A DNA stretch of 64,000 nt. Origin: Chitinophaga fulva (lineage in GTDB: Bacteria; Bacteroidota; Bacteroidia; Chitinophagales; Chitinophagaceae). The stretch is from positions 186,001-250,000 of the forward strand of contig NZ_JABBGC010000002.1 in the NCBI RefSeq assembly GCF_012927205.1, given 5' to 3'. The translations under genes and the position numbers were made by a program. Below the pieces are notes generated by a model, which saw nothing but the letters and a program-made list of their open reading frames with translations, did no database searches and was not told the DNA's origin. Below are positions 45,670 through 53,930 of the stretch, in pieces. Numbering within the stretch: the stretch's first letter is position 1; each line of letters begins with the position of its first letter.

Positions 45670-46107
45670 TTATTTGATCTGGCGGCGTAATTCCCTGTCA
45701 GACTCGCGTTGTTTGATAGATTCCCGTTTGTCGTACAGTTTTTTACCCTTGCCCACACCTATTTCCATTTTGGCAAGACTTTTATCCGTAATGAATATAC
45801 GAAGCGGAACGATGGTATAGCCCCGTTCTTTGATCTTGTTCTCGATTTTTTTTAATTCCCGTTTAGTCAACAGTAATTTTCTTTCGCGCAGGGGATCATG
45901 ATTGGCGCTGGTGCCGTGAGAATATTCGGCGATATGCAGGCTTTTAACAAACAATTCTCCTTTTGAAAAATAACAAAAGGAATCATTAAAACTGACCCTG
46001 CTGGCACGGATAGACTTAATCTCTGTTCCTGTCAATACCATTCCCGCAATAAATTTTTCTTCTATTGCGTACTCAAAATATGCTGATCTGTTTCTTAATT
46101 CGGCCAT
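45670..46107 (-). CDS. smpB: SsrA-binding protein SmpB
   Basis: A 145-residue protein. It binds tmRNA and places it in the A site of stalled ribosomes for trans-translation. The oligonucleotide-binding barrel begins RSAYFEYAIEEKFIAGMVLTG; the conserved GTEIKSIRASRVSFNDSF and the C-terminal basic tail (GKGKKLYDKRESIKQRESDR) are present. The tmRNA gene is not in this window. Confidence 0.96.
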   Translation of the reverse strand: MAELRNRSAYFEYAIEEKFIAGMVLTGTEIKSIRASRVSFNDSFCYFSKGELFVKSLHIAEYSHGTSANHDPLRERKLLLTKRELKKIENKIKERGYTIVPLRIFITDKSLAKMEIGVGKGKKLYDKRESIKQRESDRELRRQIK

Positions 46108-46115
46108 GGGGCTAT

Positions 46116-46228
46116 GATATTTTGGAATTTGGTTATTTAATTATTTGAGTATTGTGCCAACTGTTAACAGCTGTTATGTTAAACTACAATATCCAAATGA
46201 TTAAATAACCAAATTTCAAAATGATATC
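46116..46228. repeat. AT-rich inverted repeat between accD and smpB
   Basis: Arms of about 40 bp (46116-46155 and 46186-46228) are inverted copies with a few mismatches and one 2-nt gap; shared core AATTTGGTTATTTAAT. The right arm ends on the first base of the accD stop codon. It may act as an accD terminator. It also lies 9 bp from the smpB start. Confidence 0.75.
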
Positions 46229-47076
46229 TAGTTTTTGAAGAGACTGAGCAGGTTGGTCAGTCTGGTTTTTAATTCTTTTCGGTCCATGATGAAATCCAGG
46301 AAGCCGTGGTCCAACAGGAACTCTGCGCTCTGGAAGCCAGCAGGGAGGTCTTTTTTGATGGTCTCTTTGATGATCCTCGGACCGGCAAAGCCAATCAGGG
46401 CGCCCGGTTCGGCAATATTCACGTCTCCCAGCATAGCGAAGGAGGCGGTCACACCACCAGTAGTAGGATCAGTCATCAGGGATACAAAAGGCAGTCTGGC
46501 ATCGGCAAGCTGGGTCAGTTTAGCCGATGTTTTAGCCATTTGCATCAGGGAGAAAGCACTTTCCATCATACGTGCACCACCGGATTTGGAGATGATCATC
46601 AATGGCATTTTGTGCACGATGCAGTAGTCAATGGAACGGGCGATTTTTTCACCTACCACAGAACCCATAGAGCCACCGATGAAGTTGAAGTCCATACAGG
46701 CCACTACCAGGTCTAATCCGTTTACCTTACCGGTGCCAACAGTCATGGCATCTTTCAGGCCGGATTTCTTTTGTGCGTCCTTCAGCCTGTCAGAGTATGG
46801 TTTCAGGTCTTTAAAGCCCAGGAAATCGGTCGGGTAAATATTGGAAAACAGTTCTTCGAACTGATTGTCGTCGAAAATAATCTCAAAATACTCTTTAGAG
46901 TTGATACGGTTGTGATAGTTACATTTATCACACACGTAGTAGTGCTCCTTCAGATCCTTAACAGTGGTGGTTTTCTTACAGTTAGGACACTTGTGCCACA
47001 ACCCATCCGGTGCTTCTTTCTTCTCACTGGTGGAGGTGGAGATGCCTTGTTTAATTCGCTTAAACCAGCTTGACAT
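46228..47076 (-). CDS. accD: Acetyl-CoA carboxylase carboxyltransferase subunit beta
   Basis: A 282-residue protein. It transfers the carboxyl group from biotin to acetyl-CoA with AccA, the first step of fatty acid synthesis. The N-terminal zinc ribbon has the four Cys of CPNCKKTTT and YVCDKCNYH (about 29-52). The carboxyltransferase fold follows, with GGSMGSVVGEKIAR and SGGARMMESAFSLMQMAKT. Length is normal. Confidence 0.96.
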   Translation of the reverse strand: MSSWFKRIKQGISTSTSEKKEAPDGLWHKCPNCKKTTTVKDLKEHYYVCDKCNYHNRINSKEYFEIIFDDNQFEELFSNIYPTDFLGFKDLKPYSDRLKDAQKKSGLKDAMTVGTGKVNGLDLVVACMDFNFIGGSMGSVVGEKIARSIDYCIVHKMPLMIISKSGGARMMESAFSLMQMAKTSAKLTQLADARLPFVSLMTDPTTGGVTASFAMLGDVNIAEPGALIGFAGPRIIKETIKKDLPAGFQSAEFLLDHGFLDFIMDRKELKTRLTNLLSLFKN

Positions 47077-47185
47077 ATTTTACTATTAGATTAGAAAATA
47101 GTGGTGCAAGATACGAATTAATGCATAAAACCAAACAGTTGTCAGAATCTCCTCCCGGAAATGAGGGAAATTGTTTTATTTTAAC

Positions 47186-47249
47186 TATTAAAAATGAAGC
47201 GGAAACAAAAGCGATTATTTTAATATAAGTTCGCTTTGTTTCCGCTTCA
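47186..47249 (-). terminator. Terminator of the aldolase gene
   Basis: A 19-bp stem with one bulged A (47195-47214 pairing with 47231-47249). On the minus strand it is followed by TTTTTAATAG. Confidence 0.75.
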
Positions 47250-47309
47250 GGCGGTTATATTGATATCAGTCCGGCAGGCGCCTTTAAGGCGTATCCTTTC
47301 GGGGGACCG

Positions 47310-48377
47310 TTATGCGTTTCTGTTGATGCAGTTCAGGTCGCGGAACGCCTCTTCCAGACGTTTTACAAAGGTATCTTCACCTTTGCGCAGCCATACGCGA
47401 GGATCGTAGTATTTTTTGTTAGGCTTGTCAGCACCTTCAGGGTTGCCCAGCTGGCCCTGCAGATACTCTTTCTTCGCCTCGTAGTAGTCGTGTACGCCTT
47501 CCCAGAATGCCCATTGCATATCGGTGTCAATGTTCATTTTGATAACGCCGTAGCCCAGTGCTTCAGCGATCTGGTGTTTCGGAGAACCGCTGCCACCGTG
47601 GAATACGTAGTATACCGGTTTAGCTTTGGTACCGAATTTCTGCTGGATGTATTCCTGGCTGTTCTGCAGGATCACAGGGCGCAGTTCCACGTTGCCCGGG
47701 CTGTACACACCGTGTACGTTACCGAATGCAGCAGCTACGGTGAAGCGGCTGCCTACTTTAGACAGTACCTCGTAAGCGTAAGCTACGTCTTCAGGCTGCG
47801 TATAGAGCTTGGAATTGTCCACGCCGGAGTTGTCTACACCGTCTTCTTCGCCGCCGGTTACACCCAGCTCGATTTCGATGGACATACCCAGCTTGTTCAT
47901 CCGCTCAAAGTATTTATGGGAGATTTCGATGTTTTCCTGGATAGGCTCTTCAGAGAGGTCCAGCATGTGGGAGCTGTACAGCGGTTGACCGGTTTGTTTG
48001 AAGAAAACTTCACCAGCGTCCAGCAGACCGTCGATCCATGGCAGCCATTTTTTAGCGGCATGGTCAGTATGGAGCACAACCGGAACACCATAATATTTCG
48101 CTACTTCGTGTACATGTTTCGCACCGGAGATACCGCCAGCGATGTTAGCCTGCAGCTTGTCGTTCGGCATACCTTTACCAGCGTAAAACTGAGCACCACC
48201 ATTGGAAAACTGTATAATGACCGGTGAATTTACTTTGGCAGCCGTTTCCAGTACCGCGTTAACTGAGTTGGTTCCCACTACGTTCACGGCAGGCATAGCA
48301 AATCCGTTGTCTTTGGCATCGTTATACAGCGCATCCAGCTCTTCGCCGAATAATACGCCAGCTCTGTATTTTCCCAT
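47310..48377 (-). CDS. fbaA: Class II fructose-bisphosphate aldolase
   Basis: A 355-residue enzyme of glycolysis and gluconeogenesis. The zinc-binding segments are VVLHTDHAAKKWLPW and the FHGGSGSPKHQIAEALGYGVIKMNIDTDMQ region, and the acidic IEIELGVTGGEEDGVDN matches the E. coli-type (FbaA) class II branch. Length is typical. Its promoter box lies 31 bp upstream. Confidence 0.96.
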   Translation of the reverse strand: MGKYRAGVLFGEELDALYNDAKDNGFAMPAVNVVGTNSVNAVLETAAKVNSPVIIQFSNGGAQFYAGKGMPNDKLQANIAGGISGAKHVHEVAKYYGVPVVLHTDHAAKKWLPWIDGLLDAGEVFFKQTGQPLYSSHMLDLSEEPIQENIEISHKYFERMNKLGMSIEIELGVTGGEEDGVDNSGVDNSKLYTQPEDVAYAYEVLSKVGSRFTVAAAFGNVHGVYSPGNVELRPVILQNSQEYIQQKFGTKAKPVYYVFHGGSGSPKHQIAEALGYGVIKMNIDTDMQWAFWEGVHDYYEAKKEYLQGQLGNPEGADKPNKKYYDPRVWLRKGEDTFVKRLEEAFRDLNCINRNA

Positions 48378-48408
48378 ACTTTAAAATGTATTTGTTTTTT
48401 TAGGAAAG

Positions 48409-48416
48409 CAAATATA
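48409..48416 (-). promoter_or_regulatory. Promoter -7 box for the aldolase gene
   Basis: CAAATATA on the plus strand reads TATATTTG on the minus strand, a perfect TAnnTTTG match. Confidence 0.5.
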
Positions 48417-48512
48417 CACAGTAAAAAATAAGATTTATAGCGAAATGTATTTTTATCTCCGCTGAAAAATACAGGCGAAAAAATGCATTTTAACCCCTTA
48501 TTCCTTACTGCT

Positions 48513-49328
48513 ATGCGTAAAATCCTCAGCTCCGCATTACTGCTGCTCTCTTTTAAAATACTCTTCGCTGGCCCGTTTGATCGGAATGCAAACGATTCCA
48601 GCAATTACTTTTCTTCTTTCGACGGCACCCGTATCCACTACACCGTCAAGGGAAATGGTGAACCGGTCATACTGGTGCACGGCTTCATGGGCAGTGGCGA
48701 TTCATGGCCCACGACGCCTTTGTACGACTCCCTGCTGCAACGTGGGTTTCGCGTGATCACGCTGGACCTGCGCGGCAACGGCGCTTCCGGCCATCCGCAC
48801 GATAGCCTGGCTTATGCACAGGATGCTGAAGCCCGCGATATCATTGGCCTCGCCAGCCATCTGCAACTGCCAGCGTATAAAGTAGTGGGATATTCCCGCG
48901 GATCTATCATCACGGCACGTTTGCTGGTGCTGGACCCGAAGGTGACCTGCGCTGTGCTCGGCGGCATCGGCACCGGGTTCACCGACCCTGCATGGCCACG
49001 CCGGTTGAAATTTTATGATGCCCTCTCCGGAAAAGATGTACCGGAACTGGCAGCCATGGTCAAAAACGTACAGGCGAAGGGGTTAGACCAGCGGGCGCTG
49101 GCGCTGATGCAATGGGGCCAACCGGCCACCACGCCAGCTGAATTGGCAAAGGTACAACAGCCGGTACTGGTGATCGGAGGAGATAAAGATGAAGATAATG
49201 ATACCGGCGGCTCCCTCGCCGCCATGATGCCCCGCGGCATGCACGGCACCGTGGCCGGCGATCATAACGGCGTGGTACGCTCTCCCTACTTCGCCGGATG
49301 GGTGCTGGATTTCCTGATAAAACACTAA
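48513..49328 (+). CDS. Exported alpha/beta hydrolase
   Basis: 271 residues from the ATG at 48513, which starts a clean signal peptide (RKILSSALLLLSFKILFAG); an ATG at 48483 adds ten residues. The oxyanion region is ILVHGFMGSGDSWP, the nucleophile elbow GYSRGS, the acid lies near GGDKDEDND, and the base is the His of VAGDHNGVV. Substrate unknown. Thirteen bases after its stop the repeat-bounded segment at 49341 begins. Confidence 0.82.
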   Translation: MRKILSSALLLLSFKILFAGPFDRNANDSSNYFSSFDGTRIHYTVKGNGEPVILVHGFMGSGDSWPTTPLYDSLLQRGFRVITLDLRGNGASGHPHDSLAYAQDAEARDIIGLASHLQLPAYKVVGYSRGSIITARLLVLDPKVTCAVLGGIGTGFTDPAWPRRLKFYDALSGKDVPELAAMVKNVQAKGLDQRALALMQWGQPATTPAELAKVQQPVLVIGGDKDEDNDTGGSLAAMMPRGMHGTVAGDHNGVVRSPYFAGWVLDFLIKH

Positions 49329-49492
49329 ATCAATTACGGTCCCAGGGCTGAAGCCCTGGGCTATGTTGTTGTTCAGGCCCTTTTGGAGCTATACTGCTCT
49401 GTGGTGTTGATATTATTTTTGCGCCATGGGAAAGGTTGTCAGGATATCAGTAGATTACTGACTAACCCGGACTTCTTATTTGTAATTCGTAC

Positions 49493-49936
49493 TCAACTAA
49501 CAGTTAAGGAATTGCCACTAACGGTAATGGTATATGCTGTCAACGGTGCTGTGGCCGGACCGGTATTCACCGCGCCACTGGTCGTATACCTGCTGCCATG
49601 GCCGCAAGGCGCGTTACATTCTATCAGCCTGGAAGTATTGTTGAACGTGGCAACGGTACATCCCTGGTGGGTACAGGTACTGGACAATGCCGTGAAATCC
49701 GCTGCAGTCTTGCCTGTACCGGTACGGATGATGATGACCCCATTGGAGATTTTAAAGTCGCCGGGATTAGGAAGATCTGTGCTCAGGTTGAGCGACAATT
49801 TCGCGTTAGGGCCGCCGGGCGTTGGTTGTGGTGAGGACCCGTAACCGTCCCCGCCCTTGCTGCAGGCTGCCAATCCGCCGACACAGGCCAGCGCCAGTGT
49901 CATTCCGATGTTGGATACAAAATCCCTTCTTTCCAT
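49493..49936 (-). CDS. Rieske-like [2Fe-2S] domain lipoprotein, atypical second motif
   Basis: 147 residues from the ATG at 49936 (MERRDFVSNIG), which starts a signal sequence with lipobox LAAC (Cys about 25). The frame stays open upstream through the tandem repeat, but that part is not credible. The first cluster motif CTHQGC is normal. The second, normally CPCHGS, reads CNAPCGHGS, which changes the Cys-to-His spacing. The downstream GAVNTGPATAPL matches the family. Related small Rieske lipoproteins are thought to be envelope electron carriers; whether this one holds a cluster is uncertain. Confidence 0.75.
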   Translation of the reverse strand: MERRDFVSNIGMTLALACVGGLAACSKGGDGYGSSPQPTPGGPNAKLSLNLSTDLPNPGDFKISNGVIIIRTGTGKTAADFTALSSTCTHQGCTVATFNNTSRLIECNAPCGHGSRYTTSGAVNTGPATAPLTAYTITVSGNSLTVS

Positions 49937-50067
49937 AAAAAGTGTTTTGTGAATGAAATGGTGGATACACTTGTTACGGAGAAGAAAACAAAACGGTTGC
50001 TTAGTCAATAATAAGAATGCAAAAAAGCCGCTCCATAGCGGCTCCTGATTTACATTATCGCTCAGCG

Positions 50068-50156
50068 CAATCGATACAGGCAATCGATACAGGTAATCGA
50101 TATCGGTAATCGATATCGGTAATCGATATCGGTAATCGATACAGGCAATCGATATA
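50068..50156. repeat. Tandem 13-bp repeat array
   Basis: Seven head-to-tail units, the last one incomplete, of the form [C/T]AATCGATA[C/T][A/C]GG, upstream of the Rieske-like gene and 35 bp inside the right inverted end. No spacers. The core ATCGAT is self-complementary. Confidence 0.88.
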
Positions 50157-50225
50157 CTAAGCCATCTCAATATTCCAAAGCAGCCTCGCTGCAAAAGAAC
50201 CTGAACAACAACGTAGCCCAGGGCT

Positions 50226-51038
50226 TCAGCCCTGGGAAACCGCGGGCAGATCAAAAATCCCGGATATTTCGGATATCAACGTTTGAAAATACGCCGGTGC
50301 TTCCAGCAGCCGGCTGCCATACCACGAAAACAATTCGCCGTCTACCAGCATTACATGCGCGTCGGGAAGAATGGCCTGTATTTCATGGATATGTTTTTCT
50401 TTAAAAGGATACGGTTCGGAAGATAAGAGCACCAGCCTGCAACCGCTGGCTGCCAGCTGTTCTTCGTCGATAGCCGGATAACGTGGTATGTCTGCAAATA
50501 CATTCTGCAGACCGCAATGTTGCAACATCTGGTGAATGAAAGTATCTCCGCCGGCGGCCATCCATGGATCGCGCCAGATAAAGTAGGCGGTGGGTACCGG
50601 ATGGGGGAGTGGCCGTAGTGCCGCGAAACGTTGCCGGACCGTGTCTGCCAGCTGTGTGGCGGCGTCGGTCTTCCGTGTAATGGCGCCGATGCCGGTGATC
50701 ATCTCACAAGCGTCTTCGAGTGATTGTATGTTGCTCACCCATACAGGATAATGTTCCATCAATGCTTTCACATCTTCGGCTGTATTTTCTTCTTTGTTGG
50801 CGATGATCAGATCGGGAGACAGTTCCCTGATCACGTCCATGCGTACGTTTTTGGTGCCACCTACGCGCGTTTTGCTGCGAAACCACGACTCCGGATGTAC
50901 ACAGAATTTGGTGATGCCCACCACTTCCTCGTCCAGCCCGAGGGTATATAACAGTTCTGTCTGCGAAGGCACCAGCGAAATAATCCGCTTAGGTGCCTCC
51001 GGCAGATGAATGGTACGGTTCAGTTGATCCCGGAACAT
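50226..51038 (-). CDS. BtuF-like helical-backbone metal/cobalamin-binding protein, cytoplasmic
   Basis: A 270-residue protein of the periplasmic-binding (helical backbone metal receptor) fold: RIISLVPSQTELLYTLGL at the start of lobe 1, SPDLIIANKEENT, and lobe 2 from about 155 (YFIWRDPWMAAGGDTFI). No signal peptide or lipobox is present, so it is not an ordinary transporter binding protein. Its stop codon TGA lies inside the 20-bp repeat palindrome, and its last residues are repeat-encoded. It follows the cysteine-synthase-like gene by 5 bp and is surely cotranscribed with it. Confidence 0.82.
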   Translation of the reverse strand: MFRDQLNRTIHLPEAPKRIISLVPSQTELLYTLGLDEEVVGITKFCVHPESWFRSKTRVGGTKNVRMDVIRELSPDLIIANKEENTAEDVKALMEHYPVWVSNIQSLEDACEMITGIGAITRKTDAATQLADTVRQRFAALRPLPHPVPTAYFIWRDPWMAAGGDTFIHQMLQHCGLQNVFADIPRYPAIDEEQLAASGCRLVLLSSEPYPFKEKHIHEIQAILPDAHVMLVDGELFSWYGSRLLEAPAYFQTLISEISGIFDLPAVSQG

Positions 51039-51043
51039 AATAA

Positions 51044-52402
51044 CTAACGGCCCAGGGCCTGGATGATGTCGTATTTGGTTACAATATGATGATCGCCGCT
51101 TTCGTCTTTTGTCATCACGGCGCCGTTTTCACGATTGATGTAAACGGACAGCTTTTCTATCGGTGTATCCTGGTTCACCATCGGGAACGGAGCGTGCATG
51201 ACTTCCTGTACGGAAGCGTCTTTCAGGTGCGGATTATCAATCAGCTTGTTGAACAGCCCATTTTCTGAAACAGCGCCGATGATGTCGTTGCCATTGGTGA
51301 CAGGGATATGTTCAATATCGAATTTGCGCATTTTGGCAATGGCTTCGCTTACTTTCTCTTCTGCATTGATGGTGACCAGCGGCATGTTCCGGCGGGCACC
51401 TACAATGTCTTTTACGGTTTTTACGTCGAGGAAGCCACGTTCCATCATCCACTGGTCGTTGTAAACTTTACCTACGTAACGGCTGCCATGGTCGTGGAAA
51501 ATCACCACTACCACGTCGTCCGGCTTCAGGGTGTCTTTGAGCTGCATCAGTCCCGCTACGGCTGATCCGGCGGAGTAGCCAACAAAAATCCCTTCTTCTT
51601 TGGTGATGCGGCGGGCCATGACGGCGCCGTCTTTGTCCGTTACTTTGGTGAAGGCGTCGATGACGCTCATATCGTAGTTCTGCGGCACGAAGTCTTCGCC
51701 GATACCTTCGGTGATATAAGGATATACTTCACCCATATCTATTTCACCGGTCTCGAAATATTTTTTGAGCAGGGAGCCATAACTATCGATGGCCCATACT
51801 TTGATGTTCGGATTTTTTTCCTTCAGGAATTTGCCGGTGCCGGTAATAGTACCGCCGGTGCCGGTGGCCACGATGAGGTGTGTTACCTTGCCATCTGTCT
51901 GTTCCCAGATTTCGGGGCCGGTCTGCTCGTAATGGGCGTCGCGGTTGGCGAGGTTATCATATTGATTAACGTAAAACGAGTTGGGTATTTCGGTAGCCAG
52001 TCTTTTGGATACGGAATAGTAGGAGCGGGGATCTTCCGGTTCCACGTTGGTCGGGCATACGATCACTTCTGCACCTACGGCCTTAAGGATATCTACTTTT
52101 TCCTTGGACTGTTTATCGGTGGTGGTGAAGATACATTTGTAGCCTTTAATCACGGCTGCGAGGGCCAGGCCCATACCGGTATTGCCGGAAGTACCTTCAA
52201 TGATGGTGCCGCCGGGTTTGAGCAGGCCTTTCTGTTCTGCCACTTCCACCATCTTAATGGCCATACGGTCTTTAATGGAGTTGCCGGGATTGAAAAATTC
52301 CACTTTGGCGAACACGGGACAAGGGAGGGTAGCGGTTACGCGGTTCAGTTTTACCAGCGGGGTATGTCCTATCGTTTCGAGAATGTTTGCTGCGTATTTC
52401 AT
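51044..52402 (-). CDS. Cystathionine-beta-synthase / cysteine-synthase-like PLP enzyme with CBS pair
   Basis: A 452-residue protein. Residues about 1-320 are the PLP fold: the PLP lysine is in NPGNSIKDRMA, the substrate loop is EGTSGNTGMG, and the phosphate-binding loop is ATGTGGTITGTG. Residues about 335-450 form two CBS domains. There is no N-terminal haem domain. The enzyme makes cystathionine from serine and homocysteine or cysteine from an activated serine; which one cannot be told. Its transcript also carries the BtuF-like gene. Confidence 0.9.
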   Translation of the reverse strand: MKYAANILETIGHTPLVKLNRVTATLPCPVFAKVEFFNPGNSIKDRMAIKMVEVAEQKGLLKPGGTIIEGTSGNTGMGLALAAVIKGYKCIFTTTDKQSKEKVDILKAVGAEVIVCPTNVEPEDPRSYYSVSKRLATEIPNSFYVNQYDNLANRDAHYEQTGPEIWEQTDGKVTHLIVATGTGGTITGTGKFLKEKNPNIKVWAIDSYGSLLKKYFETGEIDMGEVYPYITEGIGEDFVPQNYDMSVIDAFTKVTDKDGAVMARRITKEEGIFVGYSAGSAVAGLMQLKDTLKPDDVVVVIFHDHGSRYVGKVYNDQWMMERGFLDVKTVKDIVGARRNMPLVTINAEEKVSEAIAKMRKFDIEHIPVTNGNDIIGAVSENGLFNKLIDNPHLKDASVQEVMHAPFPMVNQDTPIEKLSVYINRENGAVMTKDESGDHHIVTKYDIIQALGR

Positions 52403-52693
52403 AAAATGAATGAGGTTGTGTACAGTTGTAAATTACGAATTAAGCCCAAACAAACAGGCCGCTGCCGTTAATTTGCTGTAAGCGGGGTTAACCGGCTATC
52501 GGCAGAACCCCCTGATTTCTTTTTGTTTTTCTGATAATGATTTAGGTAGATGAATTATTTTTAATAATAACCGTAAATTGATGGAAAACATCCAAGATTT
52601 AGAAAATGTTAAAATCTGTCACCATTCCTGATTGCTCACCCCGAAAACAGCCCCCATTCGTAATTCGTAATTCGTAATTCATAATTCCTCCGT
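52403..52693. other. Divergent intergenic region between the PLP enzyme and bioD
   Basis: No gene is seen. It holds GC-rich partial dyads near 52460-52515 (CTGCCG with CGGCAG; GGGGTT with AACCCC), which on the minus strand would lie in the leader of the PLP enzyme gene. A short tandem of CGTAATT units (about 52660-52687) precedes the bioD promoter. Confidence 0.35.
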
Positions 52694-52701
52694 TATATTT
52701 G
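52694..52701 (+). promoter_or_regulatory. Promoter -7 box for bioD (probable leaderless mRNA)
   Basis: TATATTTG ends 6 bases before the bioD ATG, the same spacing as at rnhA and equal to the box-to-5'-end spacing of rnpB. Confidence 0.6.
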
Positions 52702-52707
52702 CCGTAG

Positions 52708-53349
52708 ATGAATCGAATATTTGTAACCGGTATCGGTACCGGTGTAGGGAAAACCATCATATCCGCCTGTGTGACCACCGCCCTGGAGGCCGACTACTGG
52801 AAGCCTGTACAATCAGGGTCTGAAGAGGGGACTGACACGCAGACTGTCAGGGCCCTGGTGCCGGAAGGCATCACGGTTTGCCATCCGGAAGCTTATGTAT
52901 TAAAGGAGCCGGCTTCGCCTCACCTGGCCGCGCGCATGGAACACGTTACCATCGACACTGCTGAAATTGTAAGGCAGGCAGGCCTGCTGCAACCGGCCCG
53001 CCGGCCATTGGTGATAGAAGGTGCTGGTGGACTGCTGGTGCCGCTGACCGACGACATCCTGACGCTGGACCTGGTCCGCGATCTCGGCGCCGGCGTCATT
53101 ATCGCAGCACAGAATTATCTCGGTAGCATCAATCACAGCCTGCTGACGGCCCGGGTACTGCAACATGCAGGCGTTCCCGTTATAGGCTGGATTTTTGGCG
53201 GCGATTACCATACTAATGAAGATGATGTGGTGCGGCTTAGCGGATATCCCCGTATCGGGCGTATCCCGCAGGCCGTGGAGGTCAATATGGCATTTGTGCA
53301 GCAACAGGCACAACTTTTGTCAGCTCCCCTAAAGGCGTTACTGGCATGA
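52708..53349 (+). CDS. bioD: Dethiobiotin synthetase
   Basis: A 213-residue ATP-dependent enzyme that closes the ureido ring of dethiobiotin. The P-loop is GIGTGVGKTIISA, the substrate lysine lies in YWKPVQSG, and IEGAGGLLVPL is the conserved magnesium/phosphate segment. No other biotin genes are adjacent. The stop overlaps the start of the next gene by four bases (ATGA), indicating translational coupling. Confidence 0.94.
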   Translation: MNRIFVTGIGTGVGKTIISACVTTALEADYWKPVQSGSEEGTDTQTVRALVPEGITVCHPEAYVLKEPASPHLAARMEHVTIDTAEIVRQAGLLQPARRPLVIEGAGGLLVPLTDDILTLDLVRDLGAGVIIAAQNYLGSINHSLLTARVLQHAGVPVIGWIFGGDYHTNEDDVVRLSGYPRIGRIPQAVEVNMAFVQQQAQLLSAPLKALLA

Positions 53350-53918
53350 TCACCAAAAAGGATATACGAAAACACTTCCTGGAACAGCGCCTGAACCTCC
53401 CAGACGCCACGGCGGCAGACCTGAACGAACGGCTGCTGGCCAATGCCCGCCAGCTGGATTACCAGGGAGTGCGTTATCTGCATCTTTTCCTTCCCATCTC
53501 GGAAAAAAAAGAAGTCGATACCTGGCTATTGGCCCAATGGCTGCGGCAACAGCACCCGGACATACAGCTGGTGCTGTCAAAGGCCGACATGAAAACCGGC
53601 GATATGCTCCATTATGCGTGGCATAGCAACACGGTACTGGTGAAAAACCGTTTCGGCATCCCGGAGCCGGAAAATGGTGAACAGGTACAGCCGGAAACCA
53701 TCGACCTGGTGATGGTGCCTTTACTGGCTTTCGATCAGCAGGGCCAGCGGGTGGGTTATGGCAAAGGCATGTACGACCGTTTCCTGAAACTGTGCCGCCC
53801 GGATGTGCGCACGGTAGGGCTTTCGCTGTTTGGCCCTATTGAGGGCATCAGCGATGCCGATCCCTGGGACGTGCCCCTGCAGACGGTGGTGACGCCGGAC
53901 CTTATTTATCATTTTTAA
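53346..53918 (+). CDS. 5-formyltetrahydrofolate cyclo-ligase
   Basis: A 190-residue protein that converts 5-formyl-THF to 5,10-methenyl-THF with ATP. An N-terminal basic segment (KKDIRKHFLEQRLNL) and the C-terminal nucleotide motif VGYGKGMYDRFL are typical. It overlaps bioD by four bases and is followed by lpxK after 12 bp, so all three are probably one operon. Confidence 0.9.
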   Translation: MITKKDIRKHFLEQRLNLPDATAADLNERLLANARQLDYQGVRYLHLFLPISEKKEVDTWLLAQWLRQQHPDIQLVLSKADMKTGDMLHYAWHSNTVLVKNRFGIPEPENGEQVQPETIDLVMVPLLAFDQQGQRVGYGKGMYDRFLKLCRPDVRTVGLSLFGPIEGISDADPWDVPLQTVVTPDLIYHF

Positions 53919-53930
53919 ACAACCTTAGCA

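Larger units (their letters stand above)
49341..50236. repeat. Repeat-bounded segment 2 with 46-bp inverted ends, containing a Rieske-like gene
   Basis: Ends 49341-49386 and 50191-50236 are inverted copies matching at 42 of 46 positions. Both outer 20 bp are the same palindrome as in element 1 (28359-28551). The 896-bp segment contains the Rieske-like lipoprotein gene and a 13-bp tandem array. The pair could be two independent insertions of one REP-like unit or the ends of one mobile element; no transposase is present. Confidence 0.7.

Noticed and set aside
49341..50236. Complete insertion sequence
   Set aside because: Inverted ends are present, but no transposase gene or clear target-site duplication was seen, so only a repeat-bounded segment is claimed.
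49937..50254. N-terminal extension of the Rieske-like protein
   Set aside because: The extra frame runs through the tandem array and the repeat end, and the internal ATG at 49936 starts a proper lipoprotein signal.
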